NCBI GenBank assembly: GCA_932521025.1
Contig: OW051470.1
Location: 4,388,501 to 4,452,500, forward strand
Source: Oscheius onirici
Taxonomy: Eukaryota; Nematoda; Chromadorea; Rhabditida; Rhabditidae
Direction: 5' to 3'
Length of the DNA stretch: 64,000 nucleotides
The notes beneath the pieces were generated by a model that saw only the letters and a program-made list of their open reading frames with translations, was not told where the DNA came from and did no database searches. Below are positions 44,893 to 63,029 of this stretch, piece by piece; within the stretch, counting starts at the first letter, position 1, and each line of letters starts with the position of its first letter. Both the position numbers and the translations under genes were made by a program.

Positions 44893-47127
44893 ATGGTGCG
44901 AGCTTGTTTCATAGTCTTGTTGCTCGCCACCCCATGTTATTTCCAACATGCAGTACTTGCTGCTTCGCCAGTATTGAACGAGGCCACAGTCGTCAATGGT
45001 TCGGATAGTCTTGACAAGACAATCGACGAAATGGTCAAGAAAACTGGACTGACACTTTCTGATGATCAACTTGGTCTCGTCAAAAACATGGCCTCGGGAA
45101 ACTTTCATGCGAAAACTTTGACGAAAATGATGGGATCCATGGCTGGAGACGTCAAGAAGGATCAGAAGGAGGAGTTCAACGATTTTGCTAACCGTGTGGT
45201 TGGTTGGAAGCGGAAGAAGGAAACCATTCAGAACAAAATGATCCTCGAATTGGCCAATGGAACTACCGATGCGAAGAATGTAAGATGAGTTTATTCCTAA
45301 TAAAACCGACTTTTTAGATGCGGGCATACATGAAAAACATGAACCTGAATGCAATCATCAACACAGTGCAGAAAACGTACTCTGGTAGCCCAGAATGGGA
45401 CAGAATCAAGGCCTTCGTGGACCGCGTAAACAAGGATCCCCACGGCGTGAGTTTGTGTTCCGTACATCTCTTATCTCAATTCTTTCTCCTCTTAGTAATT
45501 AAAAACAAGCAAAGTGTATTTCAAGCAATCAATTGAACGAATCGTACTAATCCTCTGTTCAATGTTCCAATTTAATTCGAGTAAAACGACCGGATTATCT
45601 TCTTCGAGTACCTCAACTAAAACCAACCTAATTTTTTTCAGTGGAGAATACACTTTCCGCGATTTGCACGAACTACTCAGTCGTCTAACAGTACCTCAGT
45701 CAGTAACAGTTTTATGTTTTCTTTGAATCGAACCTATTCAGTCTTTTAATCTAACCACCCCAGTTCCAAACTCAAACAAAACAACAACCGTAACGCGTCC
45801 TGTCCTAACAACAACAGTCAATAGTAACACAAGTACAGTAACTACAGTCAGTCCGGTAAGAATCAGCTAATGATAATGTATCGGATTCTCTAGTCATCTT
45901 CTACAGCTAACAAGAATGGTTCTAATCCTGTCACAACTACTCCCCCGGTCCAATTTTTCACCTTTGTTTTCGTCCCTTTGGGAAATGTAACCAGTGGAAA
46001 TGTTTCGACTAACAGTGGACCCAGTTGGAACAGTATCATGTCTATGTTCACAAGTGTGAGTATCAGAATCAATCCGAAACAGTTTCTGTTTAGCCGTCTA
46101 CAAACTCTACTTCTCTTCCTGTGACTACTAATCCAACTACTATCAATAACAATAACATGACAACAATTACAGTATGCTAATAGAAGGGGTAATATGTTTG
46201 AATTCAGCCTCGTCTATCAGTTTCGAACAGTTCAATAACATCGACTAACTTGACCAGCATGACACCGGTAAGGTCCTAGGATAGTTTTGAATAGATGAAT
46301 AAAGCTCGACGTTTAACCTCTTTAGCTTCCTCCAGTTTCGATCCTCTCTAACAGTACCAACCTGCCAACATCTCACAGTACTTTGACTCTTCTACCGACC
46401 GCCAACTCGACTCTACTACCTTCTCTGACAACAGTTCTCATTCTCTCTGTTTACAAACTGACCTTTCCCTTCAGGTAACATTTCCGAGTAACACAACAGG
46501 ACCATCTACCGGAATTGTCATTCAACCATCTACTCCAAGCATCTTACATCCACCACCTCCTACTACTGGAACACCCCTTGTTCTTCCCACCAATGGAACA
46601 GTTTCTACTAACATTGGGTCTAATATAACTACTGTACGTGTTGACAAAGTGCTAACTGTAGGTTGGTTCAGGTTTTAGTTTCATTGACAACCCCCGGTCA
46701 TGGTCCAGTAACAACAATGGTAAGCCCACGGGTCAAACTATTCAAAAGGAAAAGTTTCAGTTACCGACCACTAACACAACAGGACCGACTCTCCCTTCTG
46801 TCAGTCATTTTGTTTCTAACTAAACAATACTCTGTTCAGGTGTCACCACAAAATTCTAATGCCTCTCCTGTACATTCTTGATCAATAAATTTTACCCTTT
46901 CTTATTCTTTGTTTTGTAGCAATCATCAAATGAGAAAGAAGAGCCTGAAACAGGTGGACCTGATCCAGTTCCAGAAGAGCCAGCTCACGACTCTGGAGAA
47001 ATCGGATCTGGAGAAATCGAAAGCTCGGGGGAAGAGCCGACATTCGACGCAGCAGTTCTACCCGCCAACGAAGAGCCAGTCAGTTTTTATTGAGAAAATA
47101 TAATATGATGATTTCCAGGGTCACTAG
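44893..47127 (+). CDS. Secreted helical protein with Thr/Ser-rich, proteoglycan-like tail
   Basis: The start encodes a leader (MVRACFIVLLLATPCYFQ). Next is a lysine-rich helical domain of about 150 residues (LDKTIDEMVKKTGLTLSDDQ, KTLTKMMGSMAGDVKKDQKE, NLNAIINTVQKTYSGSPEWD, HELLSRLTVP). A long Thr/Ser/Asn-rich region follows in many small exons (TTTVTRPVLTTTVNSN; STNSTSLPVTTNPT; HPPPPTTGTPLV). The tail is acidic with Ser-Gly pairs in acidic context (DSGEIGSGEIESSGEEP), as at chondroitin attachment sites, and ends NEEPGH with TAG at 47125-47127. The helical domain is not recognised. Exon joins in the Thr-rich part are approximate. The stop codon lies 3 nt from that of the convergent GNPDA gene. 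Confidence 0.6.
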
Positions 47128-47130
47128 ACT

Positions 47131-48287
47131 CTACTCAACGAGCGTCCTATGGTGACCCATCAAGCCTTTGAAGTACTTGACCGTCTTTACCTAAAACAAA
47201 AATAGTTTATGTTATTCGATCGAGTTGTACCTTTAGTTCGAGAGTCGCATCTTCGTCAGCGATGAACATAGCCAAGGGGTGGTTTTGGAACGCGGAGACC
47301 GTCCACATGTGGGAAATACCTTTTCGAAGTTAATCGTTCAATCGTTTATAACCGTCAGAACTTTTTTTTACTACCGTCCGAGCACTAGGAAATACCATTG
47401 GAATTCTTCATTTTAAGTGTGTTCGGACGGTAATATTAAATTTGGACGGATTCATCGGGCTGTTAAAATTTAAAAACTTTACCTGCTTCTATAGCCTAAA
47501 ATAGACAGATAAGATTGATTAGTGACCGAGTTACCATGTGAAGAGCCAATGCTTTGTGAGCTCCCGTGATGAGAATCATGACTTCCTTGGCGTCCATGAC
47601 AGTCTGGACTCCGACAGTCAGTGCTTGTGTCGGGACTTGGGAGAGATCTCCTCCGAAGAAACGAGCATTTGCCTGATATATAAGCTGGTTGAACAAAAAA
47701 ACTAACCTGGATTGTGTCCTGATTGAGAGTCTTCAGCCTGGTTCTGGAAGCTAGAGAACTGCCCGGTTCATTGAAGGCGATGTGTCCATCAGGGCCGATT
47801 CCTCCAATGAAGAGATCAATCCCACCAGCTTCTTTGATAGCCTTCTCGTAATTGGAACACTCCTCGGTCAGATCTTTGGCATTCCCGTTCAAAATATGGA
47901 CATTCGATGGCTGAATGTCAATGTGACGGAAAAAGTTGGTAAACATGAAAGAGTGGTAGGATTCGGGATGATCACGGGGCAGACCTGGAGAGCGTATTGT
48001 GTTCGAAAGGAGGGAGTTGACTCACCGACATACTCATCCATATTGAAGGTTATGACATACTGGAAGGAGACGAGTCCCTTCTTGTGGAACTCGATCAATT
48101 TCTTGTACATGCCGAGAGGTGTTGAACCTATACTCATATGTGTTCTTAGACAATAAAACTAACCAGTTGGTAGTCCCATTACAAAATGACGATCTGGTCC
48201 ACATTTATGATCGTTTATCTTCTTCATGACATACTTTGCGGCGAAGTCGGCAACAGAGTTGCAGTTTTCTTCGATTATGAGCTTCAT
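47131..48287 (-). CDS. gnpda: Glucosamine-6-phosphate deaminase (isomerising)
   Basis: This converts glucosamine-6-phosphate plus water to fructose-6-phosphate and ammonia. Conserved sites are easy to see: [20 protein letters not shown] at the start, [22 protein letters not shown] for substrate binding, [45 protein letters not shown] (catalytic loop) and [11 protein letters not shown]. The C-terminus is [20 protein letters not shown], then TAG at 47131-47133. Start at 48285-48287 matches the family N-terminus exactly. The last intron (about 47321-47482) is longer than the rest and contains an inverted repeat (47371-47386 with 47416-47433). Confidence 0.93.
47371..47433. repeat. Inverted repeat in the last GNPDA intron
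   Basis: CTACCGTCCGAGCACT pairs with AGTGTGTTCGGACGGTAA, 29 bases apart. Weaker outer pairing (ACCGTCAGAAC with GTTATA... and GGACGG) suggests a decayed MITE. Confidence 0.65.
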
Positions 48288-48595
48288 TTTCTGAAGAGAA
48301 AGATGTCAGGAACGTACAATCAAGGAGGCGAAAAGTTCACGGTTGAACAGCTCTGAAGACAAATGGAGGTCGCGTCCCCCTTTTGTACTCGAACGGTTAT
48401 CTAATCGCGGTTAATTATTGCAAGCAATTGAGGACAGACTAATAAGTCGAGGCTGGCTTATCGAATGGCTACTCCTGCTTATCAACAGACTGATTGCAAA
48501 ACAAGCAAGTTCAGGAGCATGTACAATCTTTAGATTCGGAAAACTTTATTAAAACCTTCTTTTCAACAGCATCGGTGCGAGTTTCTCAAAGTCAT

Positions 48596-49530
48596 TCAGG
48601 AGTCTTGCTCTGGCTTCCATTCTGCATTCAGGAGTCTCGCAACTCCTTTCGGCGGTTTGATTCCGGGAGGACCGATCACATGGAAGTGCGGTCGAGAAGA
48701 AGGAGCTGGAGGCACGGGTTCTCTCCGAGGCGCTCTTCTGGTTGGGGGCGGCTGTGTTGCTCTATTTTTAAAATTTTTGATCAGCAAGTGTTTTACCTAG
48801 CCAGAGGACGTCTCCCCCCATTCCTAGCCAAGAGTTCGGACGGTAAAAAGAAGTTGGCTGGTCGATTGACACCTATCAATGTTCTGTACTCTTGAAAACG
48901 AATGTCAACCTGTGAAGGGGTCTCGATTTCCCAGTGGTACTGGAATAGATACTCGTCTCCTCATTCTCACATAACCCCTTAAAAATGGTCGACATTAAAA
49001 AGTAGTGACCCACTCATGTCGCATCTGATGATGTTCCGTCAAGGCCACCAGAAGAAGGAATGTCAGCGAGTGAAGCAATCGCATCGGTCTTCGGACTGTT
49101 ATTCCAGATAAACAGTAGTTTTAACGGGCGAATCAGCTGTAAAAATTGAGTTTTAAAACGATTTTATGCAGACTTACAAGGCCAGAAGATAGCAGGAGCG
49201 ATTCCAAAGTAGGTTCTCCGAATAGTTGTTCTGAATCAAAGATTCAACCGTTTCAAGAAGAGAAAAGCGGAGACTGTTTCTGTCGAGAAACTATGTTAAT
49301 CGGAAGTTTGACCAATGCGCCCTCTTCACCTCCAAAAGTGGGCCGAGGCCCTCTAGAGTCTCAAAGAACTTTGCAATTGTATTTACTTCTAAAACAGATG
49401 ATACACAATTAGATGGGAATGATAAAAAAAAGGCAAACAAGAGTACCAGAGGGCGGGATAAAGAGAACCGGAAATTGCACAAAACCCAGAGAGACCGCGA
49501 CCGCCCCTTTATATACAAACTAGTGGACAA
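48596..49530 (-). CDS. Unknown protein, possibly membrane-associated
   Basis: Exons on the minus strand read VNTIAKFFETLEGLGPLLE, FLDRNSLRFSLLETVESLIQNNYSENLLWN, RSCYLLAL, LIRPLKLLFIWNNSPKTDAIASLADIPSSGG and, after an unresolved intron, YRTLIGVNRPANFFLPSELLARNGGRRPLAR. A final exon reads TQPPPTRRAPRREPVPPAPSSRPH...NAEWKPEQDS, ending at 48596. The hydrophobic helices followed by a Pro/Arg-rich tail suggest a peroxisomal or membrane protein (PEX16-like is a weak thought), but I cannot confirm a family. One donor could not be placed near 49030. GDP-fucose synthase ends 85 bp upstream, so it may be the downstream gene of an operon. Confidence 0.4.
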
Positions 49531-49614
49531 TTAGGGTGACAGGCGACTGACTTATGGGCCGAAAAACAAAGCCTACTGACCGCATTACAAAACCCAGAAA
49601 GAAAGGTGGGATTA

Positions 49615-51596
<1,982 letters not shown>

Positions 51597-52218
51597 TCAT
51601 TCGGGTCGCTTTTCGGCGTACTTCTTCGTGAATTCGTCCGCAGCCTTGTTGAATTTCTTCCGATCCTCCAGGAAAGAGTTGGCCAATTCAGGGCGCAACG
51701 GATGACCGGGCTCGGGCTCGTGGATTAGCGACAGCAGTGCCATCATAACTGGAAAATCAGTGATTGCTTCATGGGAGTTCGAACAAAAAATGATACAACA
51801 GAAACCCTATGCCATAACGACTAAATTAGAGCGTTTCCTGTCAGATGTTAACACGTACCCTGCTCAGTTCTAGTTGCCGGTTTCCAGTTCTCAGGAGCAA
51901 CAATGGGCAGGCAAATGTGTCCTTTCTCATCTATATTAGGATGGTAAATTTTCGTGGCAAACGTGATCTTGGGAGGCTTGAAGGGATAGTCCGTAGGGAA
52001 ATCGACGTTCACTTTGAAGGCGCCTTTGTTGTACGGTTCCTTGTCCTAAAATTCTTATTGCGGCGATTGAAAAATATTTGATGGAAAATGCAACTCACCG
52101 GAACAATGAGAATAGACCAGTGAAGCAGATTACTCTCGTCTACTTCCACGTTGTTATAGGCTGCTACTCCGCAACTTTTGATGTCGCCCAGCTCCTTTTG
52201 CAACCGTCTTGAAGCCAT
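51597..52218 (-). CDS. ubc-18: UBE2L3/UBC-18-type ubiquitin-conjugating enzyme
   Basis: This is an E2 that transfers ubiquitin, chiefly with RBR-type E3 ligases such as Ariadne and parkin. The sequence [34 protein letters not shown] matches UBE2L3. It continues with [53 protein letters not shown] (catalytic Cys in HICLPI) and the C-terminal [22 protein letters not shown]. The length of about 150 residues is normal. Three exons are seen, with the start ATG at 52218 and TGA at 51597. It is divergent from the HELQ gene, with a shared upstream region of about 580 bp. Confidence 0.94.
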
Positions 52219-52800
52219 CTGTAAATGAAATGCATTATAAGCCGATTTTTAAACTGCTGGAAAGTGGAAGAGTTTCAAAAAACAATCGATGCATGTGCGC
52301 TCTCACGAGCGTTTGTCATGGAGATGCTAAACTGCCGGAAGTCTATTGCGGAATACGCCCGTGAATCACATAACTTTCATTATGTAACGGCGTCTTACAC
52401 TAGTAGAATACAGTGAGGCGCGTGTATTTCTTACAGAGCTTACGAAATATTACTCCACTGCTCGAAATCGTGAAATTTGAGAATACGATAACTGATTGTA
52501 ACAGATGATAATAATATGGCATAACATAACTTGTTCAGTCTGGTTTTCAGTGAGTCAGAATTTTGTGGAAAAGGAGGAGCAAAATTAGAATTATGAAAAT
52601 GGAAGAAAACAGCAACGACTGCCTGGCCGTCTGGGCGAAAATATTGTACGCAATCAAAACGACAACCTGACCTAATCTAGCGCGAATTGCAAAAATTCAA
52701 AATGCTATCGTGAAATCAGTTGTACATACAACACAATTGCGCTGAAAATTTACCGGTCGATAATGCTCACTTACACAGAATACTAATTTTCAGGTGGTAG
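52219..52800. promoter_or_regulatory. Shared divergent upstream region of the E2 and HELQ genes
   Basis: 582 bp separate the two start codons on opposite strands. The region holds no domain-bearing frame. HELQ starts after an acceptor-like TTTTCAG (about 52787-52793). A TAG immediately before the HELQ ATG in its frame excludes an upstream extension. Confidence 0.5.
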
Positions 52801-57570
<4,770 letters not shown>

Positions 57571-57634
57571 TCATTTTTACGGTTAACATCAACTTTTTTG
57601 TACATTGTGAATAATATTCTCATCATAAAATAGG

Positions 57635-59896
57635 TTATTTTTTTTGCATATTGATCCTTTCCGCTCGATGCACCTTTAGAAGACAGCCATCTTCAAATTT
57701 GAGGAGGATTGAAGCCGAAACGAACGTTTTATCCCTTTGGAAGTTGGTCTAAAATCTATGTTGTGAAAGTAGGAAATGACTTGCCATGAGATAGTTGGAA
57801 GTTTCTTGAATCCACCACGTCATTCCAACATTTTCATTCTCTGGTTTTCTTGGAATTTCGGTAAAAACCTTGTGCTGCAATGGATTTGTTTCTGAATTGA
57901 GAATAACTGACCAGTGTTTCCAGACCAAATGCGAACAGAATGACGTCGTTCTGCTCGTTTTCGACAGGAACGAGAAAGTGTATTGACTGAATAGAATCGT
58001 AAGAAGTAGCGACTATTTGCTCCGATTCGCGGTCAATTGACAAATGACTCATTTCCAAATGAACAAGTGTTTTCCAAAGAGGTCCGTTAATTCGAATTGA
58101 TCTGAACAAAGTTTTTGTTTCCCAAATTTGAAAGGCAACCTTTTAAAATGGTAGCTCTGTCCTTTGGGCAGATGGAGTACGGTAGTCAGTTCTGATTCGA
58201 AACTGATATCACCTAATAATAGTTGCACAGGGCGATTGTTCAGCGAAGTGATGGCTGAGACGTTCACTGACTCGATCCATTCAACTTCATTTTCACTGGG
58301 ATCTACATCGACCTCCATGGCTTCATCTTCATCTCTTTCTTCCACTACCTTTGTGTTTTCTTCGCTAATGACGGTGACCTTCCTCTGACTCTCGCCCACA
58401 GTCTGAGGCAAAGAATTTAGATCTCTTTCTCTAAACTTTTGACTCAAAACCATTTGAGTTTGGGTAGGCTGCCAAGTCTGAAACAAAAGATTAACAATGA
58501 GAGTGAAGAGCTCTCACTGGAATACTACTCTGAGTCGACAAAAGAGCATTGATATCGCCCATTACTTCTTGTTCTGGAAGTTCTTCATTCACTACGGTCT
58601 GAGAAGGAGCCACTCTTTGAGTCAAAGGAATTCTTTTTGAACTAGTTAATCGAGAGTTACAGCATCTAAAGACATAAATTTGAGAATTAGAAAAAAATTA
58701 ACTGTAAGACTCTCTCGGCAGCCAGATGACCCTTAGGAACCACCAAAAGAGCTCGTCGATGTTCCTGTCCCTCGTGCATCGCCAACACTTTTTCTCCCAA
58801 CTGGCGAGTATTGATATGAGCATTGGCTACCAGAATGATATCATTTTCCTGTATTCAAAACGAATAGAAACACATTTATCAATCCTACGTTTAGCTGCAT
58901 CATTTGACTCTTCCAGCTGTCTCCATAAAACATAATGTTGATGGTCCTCTTAACGACTTCTTCCGACTGACAATACGGAATGATATCCTCGCAGATTCCG
59001 AGAGATTCGGTAGTGGCCAATCCGTCAACAAGTCTTATTGAAAACATTAATAGAATCTGGTCATCTTACTCTTCACTGTTAGATCCGTCCCATCCAGTTA
59101 CGACATAGCCTGTAGTTGTCTTGTGAACACTCAATACCTAATAGTTGATTCGTCATTCTCTTCAATTCTTACCTGACAGAAAAAGTTGAAGAATCGGTCA
59201 TTGGTCAGATTGTTGGTAATGTGTCTGGCAGTGATCTCGGACAAAGACCTGAGAGTCGGAGCATCCTGGACCCGAATCTGGGAAAACTGTTCCTGATACT
59301 CTTTGAGAGAGTCTGGAATTGGAGGACGAGTCAATCCACACGATAGGGCTAAGAAGATTTTCTCTCGATGCTCCTTGTATTGTCTATCTTTTTCCGAATA
59401 ACTATCAGTGATTGGAATCGACCGAAGTTCTGTTATCTGAACCACAAAAATTTATTTTCCAAACTGACCCACTCTTTTGTGATCGACATTTCGGCCTGTG
59501 TTCGATGTGCAAAATTTCGGAATAAAGCTCTCTGATCCACCCGCATAGGCTACAATTTGTGTCTTCCTGTCGTCGCTGTCGAAAAGAGCTCGTCCTTTGG
59601 ATTTCTGAGAAGCTAAATTTTCCTGACAAAAACTATACCTTCAAGTGGAAACATCTGAGAATATCTCCTTTTTGCAAATTCTTGAAGAGCAAAGTGACTT
59701 TTCTGTCCACAACAATCTCCAACTTGCCAGTTTCGTCCTGTAAATGTCGTTTCAAAATAACCCACTACAAAAATACCCTCAATTGAATGAGAAGAGACTC
59801 ATTGCTCTTTTCGAATCCGCTGACTATTCCGTAGACATTGACTCGATTGTTCAAAAGACCGTGGCGGATCGTCGTGAAGACCGTTTGTTTGCCCAT
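57635..59896 (-). CDS. POT1-like telomere end-binding protein
   Basis: This binds single-stranded telomeric DNA with OB folds and protects chromosome ends. The N-terminal OB fold is seen in NNRVNVYGIVSGFEKSNESL, ETGKLEIVVDRKVTLLF and KGDILRCFHLK, the classic G-D-I-[LV]-R-x-x-x-L-K of POT1, then SKGRALFDSDD. A second OB region follows: CQVLSVHKTTTGYVVTGWDGSNSEE, then FYGDSWKSQMMQLNENDIILVANAH. A C-terminal part (VENEQNDVILFAFGLETL) ends near 57635. About ten exons. The start at 59896 (MGKQTVFTTIRHGLLNNRVN) is preferred. It is convergent with HELQ, with 64 bp between stop codons. If the terminal intron uses a GT donor rather than GC, the stop would be near 57729. Confidence 0.8.
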
Positions 59897-60078
59897 TTCT
59901 TCTGGGGAAAAGTGCGACCCCAGAAGCACTGCGAGTTATCGATTTTTATGGCTTTTCGCTGAATTAACAGTCTTTTAGTATTCAAATTCGCGTTATCAGG
60001 GCGCGAATACAGTCGAGAGGCAGATGGACGAGTTTGATACTAAGATTTATGCCCGATAAAACCCGTAAAATAGCAAAT

Positions 60079-60499
60079 TTAAAAAAGTTTCAATCCGCGA
60101 ACAACATTTTTTACGGCGTCCTTGGGATATGGCTTCAGGGCGATGCAGACGTTCATCCCGTCTTCGATCCAAATGGCATGGTCGATATTTTTTTCTGTCA
60201 ATCGGTCTTTCATTTTCAGCAGTTCTGCTTCCGAATCGACCTGAACAGAAAACATATTAGTCAGAGAATAAGACCTACTCCCAGAGTAACCTTGTGCATA
60301 CTGTCCAATGTCGTCGTGTATTCTTTCGTATTCGAGTCTTCTCTGAACGAACACATAAGAGAAAAATTAATTCGAACCTGAATATCCACATGGCTTTGCT
60401 TGCGGCATGAGCGGCTTGAGTACAGACAGCTCCAGTCGGCCAGTTCAACGGAGCAGTCAACAGGTCCCGTCTCAGTATGAGATACATAACGGTAGTCAT
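60079..60499 (-). CDS. ptrhd1: PTRHD1-like peptidyl-tRNA hydrolase-domain protein
   Basis: The first exon encodes MTTVMYLILRRDLLTAPLNWPTGAVCTQAAHAA, matching the start of PTRHD1 (LRRDL-x-x-P-x-x-WP-x-GA-x-x-[AT]-QA-x-HAA). The second ends DSEAELLKMKDRLTEKNIDHAIWIED, MNVCIALKPYPKDAVKNVVRGLKLF. The length of about 110 residues is normal. The middle intron boundaries are approximate. It is a Pth2-fold protein with unclear enzymatic role. It lies 142 bp downstream of the REXO-like gene and 182 bp upstream of POT1, on the same strand. Confidence 0.85.
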
Positions 60500-60641
60500 G
60501 GCTTGTTCTGAAAAAAATGTGCTCAATTTCTGATCTTCGGTCTGGATAAACTTTTCTGCAAAAACAGCGGACTACTGAAAAAGTCAAACAGAAGAAGTAT
60601 GTATTGAACATAACAACAAGAACAATAAAGTGTAACAAAAG

Positions 60642-63029
60642 TTATGGCTTGACTTTGAGATAGCATACATTGGCAGTGGGACTGGAAAAAACGAGAACAA
60701 TGAGACTGAATTTAGCGGCACTGCTGATGATTTTTTTAATATTTTGGTCAATTTCTGCGACTACGAGTGGCATCACAGTCGGCAGTTCTCCGTCTTCGCT
60801 CGTCTCTTCTCCCTCAATTTGTGATATAAGCTCGTGTTCTCGAGACATATAGTCTAGTTCAATCAGCGCCATTTTGTAGTTCAGAATGCTCATCGTCACT
60901 TGCGAGACATATTCCGCAACCGACAAATGGGAGGAAGGCAATAAAGTCGTGAAGCTGAAAAAAGAATGGATAAAGGAAAAGAAACAAACTTTTTTGATAG
61001 CTTCAATTCAATCTTTTCCGAATGTTCATAGCCGAGCATTACCGTCTTGCTGCTATCCACCATGTAGTAGGCAAGCGGACGCTTTTTAGAGCAGGTGTCT
61101 TTCAAAAGAGAACTTCTGAAGAGCAGCAGATTTCAATGAAACTAAAAAAACCAAACCCCCAATCTATCCAGTCGTCTTCCTCTTTTTGCGGTTCTTCCTT
61201 GGTTAAACACAGAATGCACTTCGTAGGCGGGACTTTTTGACACTGACAGTTTTCCAACATGCATTTGATGTCAATTCTTCGACCACATTCACAAATTACG
61301 GGCCCTCGTTTCTCCTGTTCAACTCGTTTCTTCTTTCTGACCACTTCATCGTCTTCTGGACCCCGTTGGGCTTCTTCGCTCTCTCTAACTTTTCTCTCTT
61401 CATCTTTCTTCCGATTCCATTCGTCGTAGTTCCAGCCAAATTCGCAGTTTCCAAAGATTATGCTGAAATAGGAACTTGTTTGAAGGAACAGTAAAATATT
61501 ACCCGGAGCTTATTTTCAGCCGATACAATTCTAGCGCAGCATAAGAATCTTCGACAGAACAATGTCCAATTGACCCCAGAAAATTAAATGAGTAGCGTGT
61601 AAACCTTTAACATACTTGAATATCTTTTCCTAGAAATAGATAGACCAGCGTTCTAAGAGCCGTTTTAGTTCGTCTACTGCCGGACAAATTGTAGATTAGG
61701 CCTACATCGATGCAATATCTGAAAAAAGAAGTGTTGTTACACCTCCATTTAGTAACATACGGATGCGCCATTCTCATGGCTCTGAGATCGAATTCTAGTG
61801 AATGGCCGACGAGAATAGCGTCTGGTGGCAAGATGGCTCGAATGGCTTCTTGAACATCTGACAGTCTTACTTCGACATCTTCCAACATTTCAGCCGTAAT
61901 TCCGGAGAACTTTGTTACGTAATCCTGAATCTAGTATGAACGGAGGAAAAATGAAATCTTACGATAATGTCGCTATGAGGCTTGACAAGAGTATCGAAAA
62001 CGACGCTGCCATCTTCGCGAATGAGGCTTATTCGTGTCAGCTCACTCTGTCCACCTCGTACTTTACACATTTCGCAGTCGAGAGCAAAAATTGGCGAATC
62101 GGCACTGACAGGTTTGTACCTGAAAATCTAAGGTGCAATGTTAAGACGTTCCCACTTTAATTTAGTCGAAATTCTATCATCTGTAGGCCAGGGAAAATCG
62201 TTTTCCACCATGTCGCTTGCGCTCATCAATAACTCCATTTTGATACAGCCAGCTGGTTTTCCTGCGTCTGTTGCGTTTTTTATCTTCTAAAAATTTTAGG
62301 TTCAAAAAGAAGAAAACATTTCGTACCACAATTTTTTCTCTGATTTGTTCTTGAATAGAGACCGGAACCTGGACTAAATGTTGCCAAAAGTCGACCCTAT
62401 CGCTGACATCTTTGTGCATTCGAATCCATTTCTTCGAGAAGAAGTCATCGACAAATGAAAATGAGTACTCGTTGTTTTCCTGGAAACAAATTTTTAAAAA
62501 ACTTTAGAAAAAAAAATTACAATGTAATCATTCGGACAGTTGACTCGAATTAACACGGTTTGAGAGGTAGATTTCCAAGGACGGAAAAAGGCCCATTTTG
62601 GTCTATTGACAACCGGACCGATAACCGAGAAATGGACAAGATCACGAACTTCTGTAACTTTAGAAATTTACTTTCAAAGAATATCATACCTTCGTGAGAC
62701 ATATGAACTCCGTTCAGCCTCTCCAAAGTTAGTGTGAGCACCGGACCAGGCTGCTTTTCTTTTCGGACTTCGTTGAGTTTTCTAGAAATCGTCTGACTGT
62801 TACCATTGTTATTTGCGGCAGATGTACCGGCTATAATGAAAAGGTGATCTAGCAAAAACTCGTAAAGTGAAATACCTTCATCATTTGCCTCATTTTGAAC
62901 AATTTTGAGTAATTTTTCTTCATTTTGTGCCATGGCTTCGGCTTCTTCTTGGCTAATGTTGCCCATAATGAACAACTCGTTGATTTTCTTCTTGATCTTC
63001 TTGATATGTCGCTCTTCTCGGCGACTCAT
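60642..63029 (-). CDS. REXO1/REXO5-type 3'-5' RNA exonuclease
   Basis: This is a DEDDh exonuclease. The start MSRREERHIKKIKKKINELF is followed by a helical region. The catalytic domain begins SPIFALDCEMCKVRGG (first D-x-E). It has FDTLVKP, GITAEMLE, ILVGHSLEFDLRAMRMAHPYV (second Asp block), DVGLIYNLSGSRRTKTALRTLVYLFLGKDIQ, and GHCSVEDSYAALELYRLKI (final H-x-x-x-D). After it, a C-terminal region includes FGNCEFGWNYDEW and a cysteine cluster (ICECGRRIDIKCMLENCQCQKVPPTKCILC) that may bind zinc. It ends CYLKVKP at 60642. These enzymes trim structured RNA 3' ends. Later exons were joined by frame, so a separate short downstream gene cannot be fully excluded. Confidence 0.8.

Noticed and set aside
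48596-49530. Calling this gene PEX16 or PEX11
   Set aside because: Only hydrophobic helix spacing is suggestive; no diagnostic residues were found.
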